DNA of 42,460 bases from Planctomycetota bacterium (GTDB taxonomy: Bacteria > Planctomycetota > Brocadiia > Brocadiales > Brocadiaceae), in NCBI GenBank assembly GCA_023261445.1, contig JAHFOX010000006.1:1-42460 (forward strand). The letters are read 5' to 3'. The position numbers and the translations under genes are program-made. Below the pieces are notes generated by a model that was not told where the DNA came from, searched no databases, and saw nothing but the letters and a program-made list of their open reading frames with translations. The number at the start of each line of letters is the position of its first letter. Positions within the stretch are counted from its first letter, which is position 1. Shown one piece after another: positions 10,750 through 20,223 of the stretch.

Positions 10750-11669
10750 GAGCCTTTTAATATTCTTTGTGCCAGTTCATTTGGTAACTTTGCCTCTATT
10801 ATCCTTATTGATGCTAATTCTGCACAGTAGGGCACGCGTTTGAAACATAGATGTTTTGAGGCAGAATCAAACACCACATAGCATGCGTGAGGGTTTCCGT
10901 CCCTTGGTTGTCCTACCGAACCCACATTGACATAATATTTCCATCCATCCCGTGGGTCAATATCGAAAGTTTCTATTTTATTTGTTGACTCCTTTTCAAC
11001 TAGCATGAGTCTCATATCGAAATTATCCGCTGGGATTAGAACTGAGGCACTTACTGTTCTGGTTTCCTGTGTGTAAATATAAGCAGCAGGACGGTGCGTA
11101 TGACCTCCGAATGTTACTTTTGACCTTAGAGTTGTATATTTGAGTGCGCTTGCATTCTTGACATAATCATATCCTTGTGGATATGCAGGTGTACTGTGAA
11201 CGATTTCAAACCCTTCCTTGCCAAATCTTATTCTTAACGAAAGGTGTTTCAAAAATTTAAGATTCTCTTTTGTCAACACTCCTTTAGTCCAGTCTATTGC
11301 AGTTCGTGCGATAGGACTCATTTCAGTGGTGAGTGATGATTCGCCTGAGGCTTCTTTATCATGATTTCCACCTATGGCAATGCCTTTCTTTTCTAATGAT
11401 AGAACAGCATTAAGCAAATTATTAACTTGTGAAGTATCAAAATACGGCTGAGACAAGATTTTCTGGATGTTCTCCATAGGCACTTTTTTCTTGCCGTGTA
11501 TTAAAAAGCGCACAATGTCGCAACACTCATTAGGTGATGCGCCATATCCGACGATATCGCCAGCGATTAATAATCTGTCAATACCGTCTTCTTTTTCGGC
11601 GATTTCTTTAATTACCGCAATTAAAGCGTCAACATTGCCATGTATGTCAGATAGAATAATGTTTCTCAC
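10746..11669 (-). CDS. Calcineurin-like metallophosphoesterase
   Basis: The 307-aa protein shows the metal-binding motifs of the calcineurin-like superfamily in order: SDIHGN (7-12), GDIVGYG, GGNHDKE and GGHTH. The NVGSVGQPRDG segment near the C-terminus resembles MJ0936/YfcE-like and diadenosine-tetraphosphatase-like members. The substrate cannot be told from sequence; nucleotides or phosphoproteins are both possible. The kinase-like gene lies 34 bp upstream on the same strand, so the two probably form an operon. That pairing would suit opposing phosphotransfer functions if the kinase is active. Confidence 0.85.
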   Translation of the reverse strand: MRNIILSDIHGNVDALIAVIKEIAEKEDGIDRLLIAGDIVGYGASPNECCDIVRFLIHGKKKVPMENIQKILSQPYFDTSQVNNLLNAVLSLEKKGIAIGGNHDKEASGESSLTTEMSPIARTAIDWTKGVLTKENLKFLKHLSLRIRFGKEGFEIVHSTPAYPQGYDYVKNASALKYTTLRSKVTFGGHTHRPAAYIYTQETRTVSASVLIPADNFDMRLMLVEKESTNKIETFDIDPRDGWKYYVNVGSVGQPRDGNPHACYVVFDSASKHLCFKRVPYCAELASIRIIEAKLPNELAQRILKGS

Positions 11670-11703
11670 GGGCTTCCTATAAGTTTACAATGGTTTATAC
11701 TAT

Positions 11704-12510
11704 TCAAACATTACATAAAGCTTTTTTTAATTCGTCTGCGGATGAGATTCTGTTAGAAACATTTGCCCCTAAGAGTTCTTTTATTATTTCTTCTAATTTA
11801 CGAGGTATGCGATTATTTATCTGACAGGGTAAAATCTTTTCTGTTTGCCATAATTTTTTTGTTAGAATTTGATACAGTATAAGACCTATGGAATAAAGGT
11901 CTGTTCTGCCGTCTATTCTAATTGTAGAAGAAATATCCTCATAGTGAACCTTTCTGGGACGGTCCTTTAGATACGTAAGCATCTGCAACTGTTCTGGCGA
12001 TGCATACTCTTTGCTGATTCCCTTAATGATTCCCCCCCGTTTAATAGATAGTTCAAAGTCAATAATGTGTACCAACCCTGTTTTTTGATTAAGAATTAAA
12101 TGACCGGGTTTCAAATCGCAATGAACATAGTTCTTACTGTGAAGATACTGCAAGGGGTCACATATGTTAATAAATAATTTAACAGCTTCCTCAATAATTT
12201 CAACACTTTCAACGGCTTTCTTTTCAAAATACTCAATAAGGTCATATCCGCTAATATGTTGTAGCACGATAAAATTTTGCTTGATTAGAAATTTTTCATC
12301 CCTGAATAATTCTCCTTGCCCAAAATCGTAGGCTGCCGGTATTTGACCATGGCTGAGTTCTTTCAATATATAATACTCTTCAGAGAAGTCAAAATCAGGT
12401 GAGTATTTTATCCCCTTTTCAGCCGTGTTAATTAAAACTGCGTAGTTAGATTTATGTAAACTTGCCTGACACTTAAAATCGCTAAAATGGTATTTATTAA
12501 TCCTGTACAT
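11704..12510 (-). CDS. Ser/Thr protein kinase-like protein with degenerate active site
   Basis: The 268-aa protein follows the eukaryotic-type kinase fold: an N-lobe with SEEYYILKEL as the alpha-C region, catalytic loop HCDLKPGH (130-137), IIDFE at 149-153, YASPEQ (169-174) and DGRTDLYSIGLILYQIL in the F-helix. Three usual residues are missing. The beta-3 lysine region reads AVLIN, the catalytic-loop Asn is His137, and the DFG glycine is Glu153. Asp132, Lys134 and Asp151 are kept, so weak activity or nucleotide binding remains possible. There is no membrane or sensor domain. It probably forms a two-gene unit with the downstream phosphoesterase. Confidence 0.75.
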   Translation of the reverse strand: MYRINKYHFSDFKCQASLHKSNYAVLINTAEKGIKYSPDFDFSEEYYILKELSHGQIPAAYDFGQGELFRDEKFLIKQNFIVLQHISGYDLIEYFEKKAVESVEIIEEAVKLFINICDPLQYLHSKNYVHCDLKPGHLILNQKTGLVHIIDFELSIKRGGIIKGISKEYASPEQLQMLTYLKDRPRKVHYEDISSTIRIDGRTDLYSIGLILYQILTKKLWQTEKILPCQINNRIPRKLEEIIKELLGANVSNRISSADELKKALCNV

Positions 12511-13087
12511 GATAAATTTTATGTCTTTATCAAGATTTGTAAATTTTCGAGATTATAACGCAATATCAAGATAAAACAAGGATTTTAAAATTTTAACGAT
12601 ACTAAGACGCAAAAAAACGCAAGAAGACATTTGCTGTAGCTGAAATAGACTAATGTGGTACTCAGGCTTTTAATTGAAAAAATAGCATAACGGATGTTTT
12701 CTAAATAAGTTGTGAGAGAAAAATGGGGTAAATGCTACTAGATTATGGGCTATGCCAATTTCTGAAATATCTAACATATGCAACAAAGAATATACGTGTA
12801 AAAATAAGCTGTATCTTCTTGGGTATCGTATGTACAATATTGCATATTGGAAAACAATTGATGGTACATTAGTGACTTAATCTCGGAATAATAATTGCGA
12901 CTTTACGAACAATTTTACCAAAAAATTTATCCTATATGGTTTAGTGAAAACGCGCATTTTTTCTACATTTTACAAAAAGTTCTATACCTGAGAGGAGGTG
13001 CTGAAAGATACATACAAAAAAATTATTTAATTATTGTAATTAATTTGCATAAGAGGTAATATTTTGCCATTGAGAGGGGGTGGATTT
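12511..13087. other. AT-rich intergenic region upstream of the first amt
   Basis: This 577-bp region lies between the divergent kinase-like gene and the first amt. I see no gene. It contains a degenerate repeat arm, ACTAAGACGC...ACGCAAGAAGA (12601-12627), and a small palindrome, CAATAT-TGC-ATATTG (12835-12849). The last part before the amt carries GAGAGGAGGTG (12989-12999) and a second purine-rich run, GAGAGGGGGTGG (13071-13082). The second run is well placed as the ribosome binding site for the ATG at 13088. No clear sigma54 -24/-12 element was found. Confidence 0.5.
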
Positions 13088-14647
13088 ATGAAATGTGTTT
13101 CTAATAAAATTAATAAAATGAAAATCAGTGTGTGGTTATTATTAATAACCTTGGGAATTTCTGTGTTAGGCTTGGGAATTGTTGAAGCAGGCGATCCAAA
13201 CGGCGCCGCAACGTATTCAGATAGCATTATTGGATTAAAATACGCAATTAATTTTACGTGGACATTGCTAGGCGCTTTCTTGGTATTTAGCATGCAGGCT
13301 GGGTTCGCATTTTTGGGCGGATTTTTGAGACAAAAGAATATGCTTGGTTACATGGCGCATTGTTTCATTGATTCTACACTAGGAGCAATAGTTTTTTATC
13401 TCTTTGGATTTGCCTTGATGTTTGGCGGTTCCAAGCTAGTGCCGGGACTTGATTTTGGCAACTCATTTATAGGATGGGATGGATTTTTTCTGAGCGGCAG
13501 GTCGTATGATGTTCAGACAATTATGTTCTGGCTCTTCCAGATGGTATTTGCCACAAAAACCGTTTCTATTATTGCAGGTGCAGTAGCGGAAAGGATGAAG
13601 TTTGTACCATATATCATATATAGTTGTCTTATGTGTGGTTTGATTTATCCGATATATGGACATTGGGTATGGGGTGGTGGCTGGTTAAGCACGCTTCCAT
13701 TTGGTGCAGGGGTAAAAGACTTTGCGGGTTGTGCCTGCGTTCATACGGTCGGTGGAATTATGGCATTTGTTGGAGCGTGGGTATTAGGACCAAGAAAAGG
13801 AAAATATAATCCCGATGGTACGCCCAACGCAATCCCAGGTCATAACCTTGTGTATGTTGTAATAGGCACCTTTATACTTGCCTTTGGCTGGTTTGGTTTT
13901 AACGCTGGCAGTACCCTCGCCGCGACAGATTTACGCATGTCTGTGGTTGCAAGCAACACATTTATTGCCGCTGCTGCAGGCGCTTCCATTATGCTGTTTT
14001 TAACATGGGCTATGACAGGTTACGTAGACTTGCTTTTTATATGCAACGGTGCATTGGCGGGCTTAGTGGCAATTACTGCACCTTGTGCCTATGTGGCGCC
14101 ATGGGCTGCCGCCGTAATTGGGTTGCTTTCTGGTTTGATAATGAGAGGCGCTGTATGGCTGGTTGAAGTCAAGATGAAAGTTGACGACCCGCTCGGTGCT
14201 GTGGCTGTACACGCGGCAAACGGTATATGGGGAATGCTTGCTGTTGGTATCTTTGCGGATGGCACATATGGCGGCGTAAGTGGTTTAATTACAGGATCGG
14301 GATGGCAATTGCTTGCTCAGGTTATTGGAACGTCAGTAGCAATAGGATGGGCATTTGCTTGGGGTGTTGCTGTATTCTTTATAATGAAGAGTACAATTGG
14401 CATAAGAGTGTCTGATCTTGTAGAATCTGATGGTATAGATACACATATTCATGGTTCTCCATGCTATCCTGTCGAAGAGGGATATATCGCCTCGGGTGGA
14501 GAAGCGATGATTGATTTGAATCAGGAAAGAGAACAGTTGTCATTACTCGAAGAAGCAATGAGTAAAGATGCCGGACGTGAAAAGATCTATTCAGATAAAC
14601 TTGGTCGGTGGGTATATGCAAGGCTTAAGACGGAGAAAAAGAGGTAA
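13088..14647 (+). CDS. Ammonium transporter, Amt family (first copy, long C-terminal tail)
   Basis: I chose the ATG at 13088, eight codons into the longest frame, because GAGAGGGGGTGG sits 6 bp before it; this gives 519 aa. A signal peptide probably ends at VEA-GD (about residue 34). The Amt pore residues are present: twin histidines H219 (DFAGCACVH) and H375 (AVAVH), plus FGWFGFNAGS at 266-275. The MQAGFAF...RQKN segment resembles the plant AMT1-like branch rather than the PGLALFYGG form of E. coli AmtB. After the conserved HGSPCYP end it carries 58 extra, charged residues (462-519), absent from the second copy. It is followed after 56 bp by a PII gene, the usual amtB-glnK arrangement. It should conduct ammonium in, or sense it, under PII control. 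Confidence 0.93.
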   Translation: MKCVSNKINKMKISVWLLLITLGISVLGLGIVEAGDPNGAATYSDSIIGLKYAINFTWTLLGAFLVFSMQAGFAFLGGFLRQKNMLGYMAHCFIDSTLGAIVFYLFGFALMFGGSKLVPGLDFGNSFIGWDGFFLSGRSYDVQTIMFWLFQMVFATKTVSIIAGAVAERMKFVPYIIYSCLMCGLIYPIYGHWVWGGGWLSTLPFGAGVKDFAGCACVHTVGGIMAFVGAWVLGPRKGKYNPDGTPNAIPGHNLVYVVIGTFILAFGWFGFNAGSTLAATDLRMSVVASNTFIAAAAGASIMLFLTWAMTGYVDLLFICNGALAGLVAITAPCAYVAPWAAAVIGLLSGLIMRGAVWLVEVKMKVDDPLGAVAVHAANGIWGMLAVGIFADGTYGGVSGLITGSGWQLLAQVIGTSVAIGWAFAWGVAVFFIMKSTIGIRVSDLVESDGIDTHIHGSPCYPVEEGYIASGGEAMIDLNQEREQLSLLEEAMSKDAGREKIYSDKLGRWVYARLKTEKKR

Positions 14648-14676
14648 TAGACCTCATAGTGATTTAATGTAATTAG

Positions 14677-15042
<366 letters not shown>

Positions 15043-15069
15043 TTTTTTTGTGGTAAGCTATTTTTATGG

Positions 15070-15110
15070 GGGTTGTCCTGCTAAAGTGGGACAACCTCTG
15101 TAAGTTTTAG
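15070..15110 (+). terminator. Terminator-like hairpin after the first glnK
   Basis: GGTTGTCC (15071-15078) pairs with GGACAACC (15089-15096) around a 10-base loop. The stem may be extended by a G-U pair (15070/15097). The following bases are only weakly T-rich (GTAAGTTTTAG). It may attenuate or end the amt-glnK transcript before the second amt. Confidence 0.5.
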
Positions 15111-15186
15111 AATTTCCAATGGTCATTTGACAATTAAAGGACTACAAAAGTAATTTTCTGTTCAAAGTGTCCAGGGATAAACTTAC

Positions 15187-16566
15187 ATGCCTATATCGGT
15201 TTCGAAGAAATATACAGTTTTTCTTATTTTATTTGGCGGATTATTTCTTTCTTTAGTGAGAGATATATTTGCCGGTGATCCCAGTGGCGGTAATACTTAT
15301 TCTGACAGCATACAGGGATTAAAATTTTCAGTAAACTTTGCATGGACGTTATTAAGCGCCTTTTTGGTTTTTAACATGCAAGCAGGGTTTACTTTCCTTG
15401 GCGCAGGTTTTGTTCAAAAGAAAAATACGCTCAATTATCTAGCTATGAGCTTTATGGTTTTTTGCGTGGGTGCATTTATTTTTTGGTTGTTTGGTTTTGC
15501 CTTTATGTTTGGAGGTTCAAAACTAGCCCCGGGACTCTCATCCGGGAATCATTTTATTGGTTACAGCGGATTCTTGCTAACAGGGGATTCCTACGATGTA
15601 TCTACAGCGGTTCTTTGGATGTTTCAAGTGATGTTTGCTGCCACTGCTTGTATAATTGTCACAGGTGCTGTAACGGAAAGGTTTAAGTTCCACACACATG
15701 TAATTTATAGTGTTTTTTTGTGCGGTGTGCTTTACCCTGTTTTTGGACACTGGATGTGGGGTAAGGGATGGTTGGAGATGCTGCCATTCGGGGTAGGAGC
15801 GAGGGATTTCGCCGGTTCAGGCGTAGTTCATGGCGTGGGTGGTTTAGTTGCGTTTATTGCTGCATGGATGGTAGGGCCAAGATATGGGAAATACAATCCT
15901 GACGGCAGTCCCAATGTAATTCACGGTCATAATTTGACCTATATCGTAATCGGAACACTTATCTTAATCTTTGGGTGGTTTGGTTTTAATGCGGGTAGTA
16001 CGCGTGCAGTTACAGAACTTCGTGTATCCATTATTGCGGTAAATACCTTTTTGTCTGCGGCAGTAGGCGCCATAACCCTTCTCTATGTGTCATATTTTAT
16101 GACGAAGAAGTCTGATGTTATTATGGCTTGTAATGGAGCATTAGCAGGTTGTGTTGCAATTACGGCATCCGGGGCGTATGTGCCGCATTGGGCAGCGATT
16201 GTGATTGGGATTGTCGCAAGCTTAATCACAAGAGTTTCTCTGTATTTTATAGAGTGCAAATTAAAAATTGATGACCCCATAGGTGCGATTTCTGTTCATG
16301 GTGCAAATGGGCTTTGGGGTTTGCTTTCGGTTGGAATATTTGCTGATGGTACTTATGGCGGTGTAAAAGGTTTAATTACTGGCTCTGGATGGCAATTGCT
16401 TGCCCAATTTATTGCTTGCGTTACATTGATAGCGTGGTGCTTCGCAGCGGGCTTCTTATTTTTCTTCCTCATGAAACGGTTATATGGGCTTAGGGTGCCT
16501 GTTAACATAGAACGTTCTGGTATAGATGGTTACGAACATGGAACAAGCTGTTATCCAGGCCTATAA
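15187..16566 (+). CDS. Ammonium transporter, Amt family (second copy, no cognate PII)
   Basis: The 459-aa protein is a close paralogue of the first Amt over its whole core. A signal peptide probably ends at IFA-GD (about residue 29). Twin histidines H215 (GSGVVH) and H371 (GAISVH) and the FGWFGFNAGS motif (262-271) are present. It belongs to the same MQAGF subtype as the first copy but stops at SCYPGL, so it lacks the long cytoplasmic tail. No PII gene follows; the next 622 bp is non-coding. A tandem duplication of the first copy with loss of the tail and PII, or separate expression from the gap after glnK, would explain the layout. The ribosome binding site is weak. Confidence 0.93.
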   Translation: MPISVSKKYTVFLILFGGLFLSLVRDIFAGDPSGGNTYSDSIQGLKFSVNFAWTLLSAFLVFNMQAGFTFLGAGFVQKKNTLNYLAMSFMVFCVGAFIFWLFGFAFMFGGSKLAPGLSSGNHFIGYSGFLLTGDSYDVSTAVLWMFQVMFAATACIIVTGAVTERFKFHTHVIYSVFLCGVLYPVFGHWMWGKGWLEMLPFGVGARDFAGSGVVHGVGGLVAFIAAWMVGPRYGKYNPDGSPNVIHGHNLTYIVIGTLILIFGWFGFNAGSTRAVTELRVSIIAVNTFLSAAVGAITLLYVSYFMTKKSDVIMACNGALAGCVAITASGAYVPHWAAIVIGIVASLITRVSLYFIECKLKIDDPIGAISVHGANGLWGLLSVGIFADGTYGGVKGLITGSGWQLLAQFIACVTLIAWCFAAGFLFFFLMKRLYGLRVPVNIERSGIDGYEHGTSCYPGL

Positions 16567-17188
16567 ATAAAAATTAATTGAAAATAATATAATAACCTTT
16601 ACAAAATAATCCTTTCAAAATATTACAAAGATTAAACGTTCTTCAACCCAAGTTTAATGTAAAAAGGTTGTAGTTAGCTATAGTTCAGTCTTTGGCGCGT
16701 CTAGTAATCAGGTTTTTCTGCTTTCTTCTATTCTTTTTGTTTCAAGTTGTTTTTCGTTCTAACTACTTAATACTTAGTTTTGCTTTTACAAAAACTGATA
16801 TATTTTGGTCTAAATAAACCAATTTTTGTAGTCAGCAAAAGGCGTGCAAAGCGTTATTAATAAATTTAAAATAAGTTGTAACATATATTTCTACAGTGTG
16901 TTATATAATTATTTGTTATTTAGTAATTCTATAGGCATATATTCTGCTAGAGTATTTAAGAATATTTAATTCTTGATTTATTCTGAAATTTTGTTAATCT
17001 GTGTCTCGTAAACAACCAGTAACAGCAATATGTCTTTCCCACTTAATTGCTGGTAAAAATGAACTTTAATGTTTTTTTAATAATGCCGAGCTTTGTGTGT
17101 ATTTGATTTGGAATACCGCTAAATAAGGTTAGTTAATATTCATACTTCGTAGTTCGTTATATTTAGAGTGTGGAGCACAAGAGCATTA
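16567..17188. other. Long AT-rich intergenic region before the cytochrome gene
   Basis: This 622-bp stretch has no convincing ORF and no RNA gene that I recognise. Two weak inverted repeats are visible. TTGGT...ACCAA followed by TTTTTG (16805-16827) could be a poor terminator for the second amt. CAGCAAT...ATTGCTG (17023-17052) has a 16-base loop. The region most likely holds regulatory sequence for the cytochrome-amt-glnK set, but I could not place a promoter with confidence. Confidence 0.45.
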
Positions 17189-18133
17189 ATGTTTAACTGC
17201 AAATTTCACATTTATTTTCTAATAGCTTTTATTATTAATGGACTATTATCTTTCTCGGCATCCGCTCAGAACTATGTGGTCAATGGAATTTTGGAAAATA
17301 GTGGAAATGAAAAAGGTATTAAAGACAGCATCGTACGCAAGGAATCGTTAATCATAAAAGATGCCCGTGTATACATCCAATTGGTGCTTGACGAAGGCGC
17401 AAGGAACATTTCGAATCATAAGAGATACAGAGAGTTATCTTATTTAATGCCTAAAGAAATAGTTTATGACGATGCAAGTAATCGTATTTTTTATTACAGG
17501 GATAACGCAGAAATTGAAATTGGCAGGGTAAAAAGTTTCTTAGGGTTTATGTCTTACATTGCTTTGGCTGAAGGTGTGAAGATAGCAAGCTCGCCAACCG
17601 ATGCCAAATTGTTGATTTCAATGAATAGAGACGATCAGGCAATTCCAAAATCAATAATACATTCCGAGGAAAGTATGGAAATAACACTGGGCAAGAAGTG
17701 TGGTCAGTGTCACATACTGGAATACATATTTTCCCATAAAAAATGGGTTGAGGAAGATATCCTTCACGCATTTAACAGAATGCAGATGGAAAGAGAAGAA
17801 AGATTTACGGAAGATGAACAGAAAATAATTGATTTATTTAAAAAATATCAGAAAGGTGAAATTGATAAAGGAAAGCTTGCAGAGTTCAAGTCATTAAAAC
17901 AAATTGGTGAAAAGGACGTAGTTGACTTTACGGAAGGCGTGTACATGAATAATTGTGTGCCTTGTCATAATCCGTCAAAGATAACAGATGTTTCTCTATT
18001 GTATTCAAAACGCAGATGCAAGAGTATAGTTGATAGACTTAAAGAAAAGGAGCCATCCCTCTTTCTGCAAACAGATATGGATAGTTTGGCTGGCTATTTG
18101 TGGGAGATAAAGCTTAAACCATGTGAAAATTAG
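17189..18133 (+). CDS. Exported dihaem c-type cytochrome
   Basis: I chose the ATG at 17189 over a GTG seven codons upstream because it begins a normal signal peptide, MFNCKFHIYFLIAFIINGLL, ending near SASA-Q (residue 27). The mature protein has two haem c attachment motifs: CGQCH at 171-175 and CVPCH at 256-260. The first is followed by a helix ending in RMQM (197-200), offering a methionine ligand; Met297 is a candidate for the second. About 140 residues before the haem motifs match no domain I know. The protein should sit on the outer side of a membrane, in the periplasm or equivalent compartment. It precedes the third amt by 219 bp on the same strand. Its redox partner and role are unknown. 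Confidence 0.85.
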   Translation: MFNCKFHIYFLIAFIINGLLSFSASAQNYVVNGILENSGNEKGIKDSIVRKESLIIKDARVYIQLVLDEGARNISNHKRYRELSYLMPKEIVYDDASNRIFYYRDNAEIEIGRVKSFLGFMSYIALAEGVKIASSPTDAKLLISMNRDDQAIPKSIIHSEESMEITLGKKCGQCHILEYIFSHKKWVEEDILHAFNRMQMEREERFTEDEQKIIDLFKKYQKGEIDKGKLAEFKSLKQIGEKDVVDFTEGVYMNNCVPCHNPSKITDVSLLYSKRRCKSIVDRLKEKEPSLFLQTDMDSLAGYLWEIKLKPCEN

Positions 18134-18352
18134 TTGTATTTAGCGACTCAACATCCTGAAGCCTATTGAATTAATCTTAAGTTCGAAGGTTTACCTCATA
18201 AAACTTCTCTAGAGGGGAGGTGGTTGAATGACATAGTTCGGTTTAGAAGTTGTTGTTTCATTAGTGGTGAAAGCAGTCTGTTTAGTAGTGTTAATTTGCA
18301 TGCAGCTTTGAGGTAAGAAGGTGGTTAATCTTAATTTTATAAGGAGAGGGAA

Positions 18353-19693
18353 ATGAGAAAAGGAGTCTATTTAGGCGTTTCATCGTTGTTTGTATTGTCG
18401 ATGTTAGCGCTGTTTGCATCAAGTGCGATGGCAGGCGATGCACCCAAGATTGATACAGGGGATAATGCATGGTTGCTTGCATCGTCAGCGTTGGTTTTAA
18501 TTATGACACCTGGCCTTGCCCTGTTTTATGGGGGTATGGTAAGGGCAAAGAACATGTCAAACACCATATGGTTAAGCTTTATTGTTATTTGCATTGTAAG
18601 TATACAGTGGGTGCTCTGGGGTTATAGCTTAGCATTTGGGACTGGATGCGGGTTTATTGGCGGTCTTCAATGGTGTGCTTTGGGGTTGGGTGCTGTTGGA
18701 CAGGCTCCTAGCGACCTTTACGCTACTACTGTTCCTCACCTATCCTTTATGATATTTCAATGCATGTTTGCTGTTATTACCCCCGCACTTATGACAGGAT
18801 CGTTTGCAGAACGGATTAAATTTAATGGATTTTTGCTTTTGTTAGTCTTATGGATTAGTGGAGTTTACGACCCCATAGCACATTGGGTGTGGGCAGCAGA
18901 TGGTTGGCTGTATAAGTTAGGTTCATTAGATTTTGCCGGTGGAACAGTCGTTCACATTACCTCTGGTGCCTCTGGTCTTGCGGTGTGTTTGTTTATAGGA
19001 AAACGCAAAGGGTATCCAAACGAGGTAAAGCCTCCGCACAATGTACCTTTCATAATGTTGGGAGCTGCATTATTGTGGTTCGGCTGGTTCGGCTTTAACG
19101 CTGGCAGTGCAGTAGCTGCCAATGGTCTCGCCGCAAGTGCATTTGTAGTTACCAATACGGCTACAGCTTGTGCCGCATTTACTTGGAATGTTCTGGAATG
19201 GATTCACTACAAGAAACCAACAGTATTCGGCGCTTGTTCTGGTGCAGTAGCAGGTTTGGTTGCCATTACGCCTGCCTCGGGTTTTGTAGGACCTATGGCG
19301 TCAATTGCGGTAGGTGTTGGTGCAGGGCTGGTTTGCTTCTATTCAGTAACAAAGATGAAAAAAGCCTTTGGTTATGATGATGCCCTGGATGCTGTTGGGG
19401 TACATGCTATGGGTGGAACCTGGGGTGCCTTTGCAACGGGTATCTTTTGTAGTACTGCTGTCAATCCAGCCGGTGCTGATGGTGCAATCTATGGGAATTA
19501 TATGCAGTTGGTAAAACAATGGATAGCCATATTATCCTCATGGGGATGGGCCTTTGGAATTACCTCACTTCTGGCCTGGTTTGTAAATGCAACAGTTGGA
19601 TTAAGGCCAAGCGAGGCAGAGGAAATTGCCGGTATGGATATTTCCCAGCATAAGGAAATTGCTTATCATTATTACGAAACCGAACAGGCTTAA
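18353..19693 (+). CDS. amtB: Ammonium transporter, AmtB-like (third copy)
   Basis: The 446-aa protein has a strong AAGGAGAGGG ribosome binding site and a signal peptide ending at AMA-GD (about residue 27). Unlike the two upstream copies it has the E. coli-type PGLALFYGGMVRAKN segment (53-67). Pore histidines H201 (GGTVVH) and H351 (AVGVH) and FGWFGFNAGS (243-252) are all present. It ends with a normal-length cytoplasmic tail. A PII gene follows after 94 bp. The differing subtype suggests that this amt-glnK pair was acquired or diverged separately from the first cluster. Export of ammonium into an internal compartment, uptake or sensing cannot be distinguished from sequence. Confidence 0.95.
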   Translation: MRKGVYLGVSSLFVLSMLALFASSAMAGDAPKIDTGDNAWLLASSALVLIMTPGLALFYGGMVRAKNMSNTIWLSFIVICIVSIQWVLWGYSLAFGTGCGFIGGLQWCALGLGAVGQAPSDLYATTVPHLSFMIFQCMFAVITPALMTGSFAERIKFNGFLLLLVLWISGVYDPIAHWVWAADGWLYKLGSLDFAGGTVVHITSGASGLAVCLFIGKRKGYPNEVKPPHNVPFIMLGAALLWFGWFGFNAGSAVAANGLAASAFVVTNTATACAAFTWNVLEWIHYKKPTVFGACSGAVAGLVAITPASGFVGPMASIAVGVGAGLVCFYSVTKMKKAFGYDDALDAVGVHAMGGTWGAFATGIFCSTAVNPAGADGAIYGNYMQLVKQWIAILSSWGWAFGITSLLAWFVNATVGLRPSEAEEIAGMDISQHKEIAYHYYETEQA

Positions 19694-19722
19694 TTACCCA
19701 TTGTGAGATACCTATGAAATAT

Positions 19723-19766
19723 AAAATTGCCCATTCATTGGTTTTGATTAGGAATTAGGGCATTTT
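19723..19766 (+). other. Interrupted stem-loop between amt and glnK
   Basis: AAAATTGCCC (19723-19732) can pair with GGGCATTTT (19758-19766) with one bulged base, immediately upstream of the glnK ribosome binding site (GAAGGAGG). It could tune relative expression of the transporter and PII. The stem is weak and the loop long, so this is tentative. Confidence 0.25.
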
Positions 19767-19787
19767 AATTATGAAGGAGGTTTGTAA

Positions 19788-20126
<339 letters not shown>

Positions 20127-20160
20127 TGCTTAACGATTAACATTTAATAGTAATAGTAAA

Positions 20161-20202
20161 AAGGGCGTTGAATCTTTCTGGTTTCAACGCCCTTATTTTT
20201 TA
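20161..20202 (+). terminator. Intrinsic terminator of the cytochrome-amt-glnK unit
   Basis: AAGGGCGTTGAA (20161-20172) pairs perfectly with TTCAACGCCCTT (20183-20194), a 12-bp stem with a 10-base loop, followed directly by ATTTTTTAT. This is the clearest rho-independent terminator in the window. It lies 34 bp after the glnK stop. Confidence 0.9.
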
Positions 20203-20223
20203 TAATGATTTCAAAAATAGACT

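Noticed and set aside
12511-13087. Possible sigma54 promoter of the first amt (TGGTAC-like sequences at about 12656 and 12860)
   Set aside because: Neither has a GC doublet at the -12 position with correct spacing.
16567-17188. Search for a tRNA or small RNA in the long AT-rich gap
   Set aside because: I found no cloverleaf, no CCA end and no strong stem; only weak AT-rich inverted repeats.
18225-18236. Micro-ORF (ATG ACA TAG after GGGGAGGTGGTTGA) in the leader of the third amt
   Set aside because: The purine-rich sequence and short frame are striking, but two sense codons 120 bp before the gene give no testable attenuator structure; I could not pair it with any hairpin.
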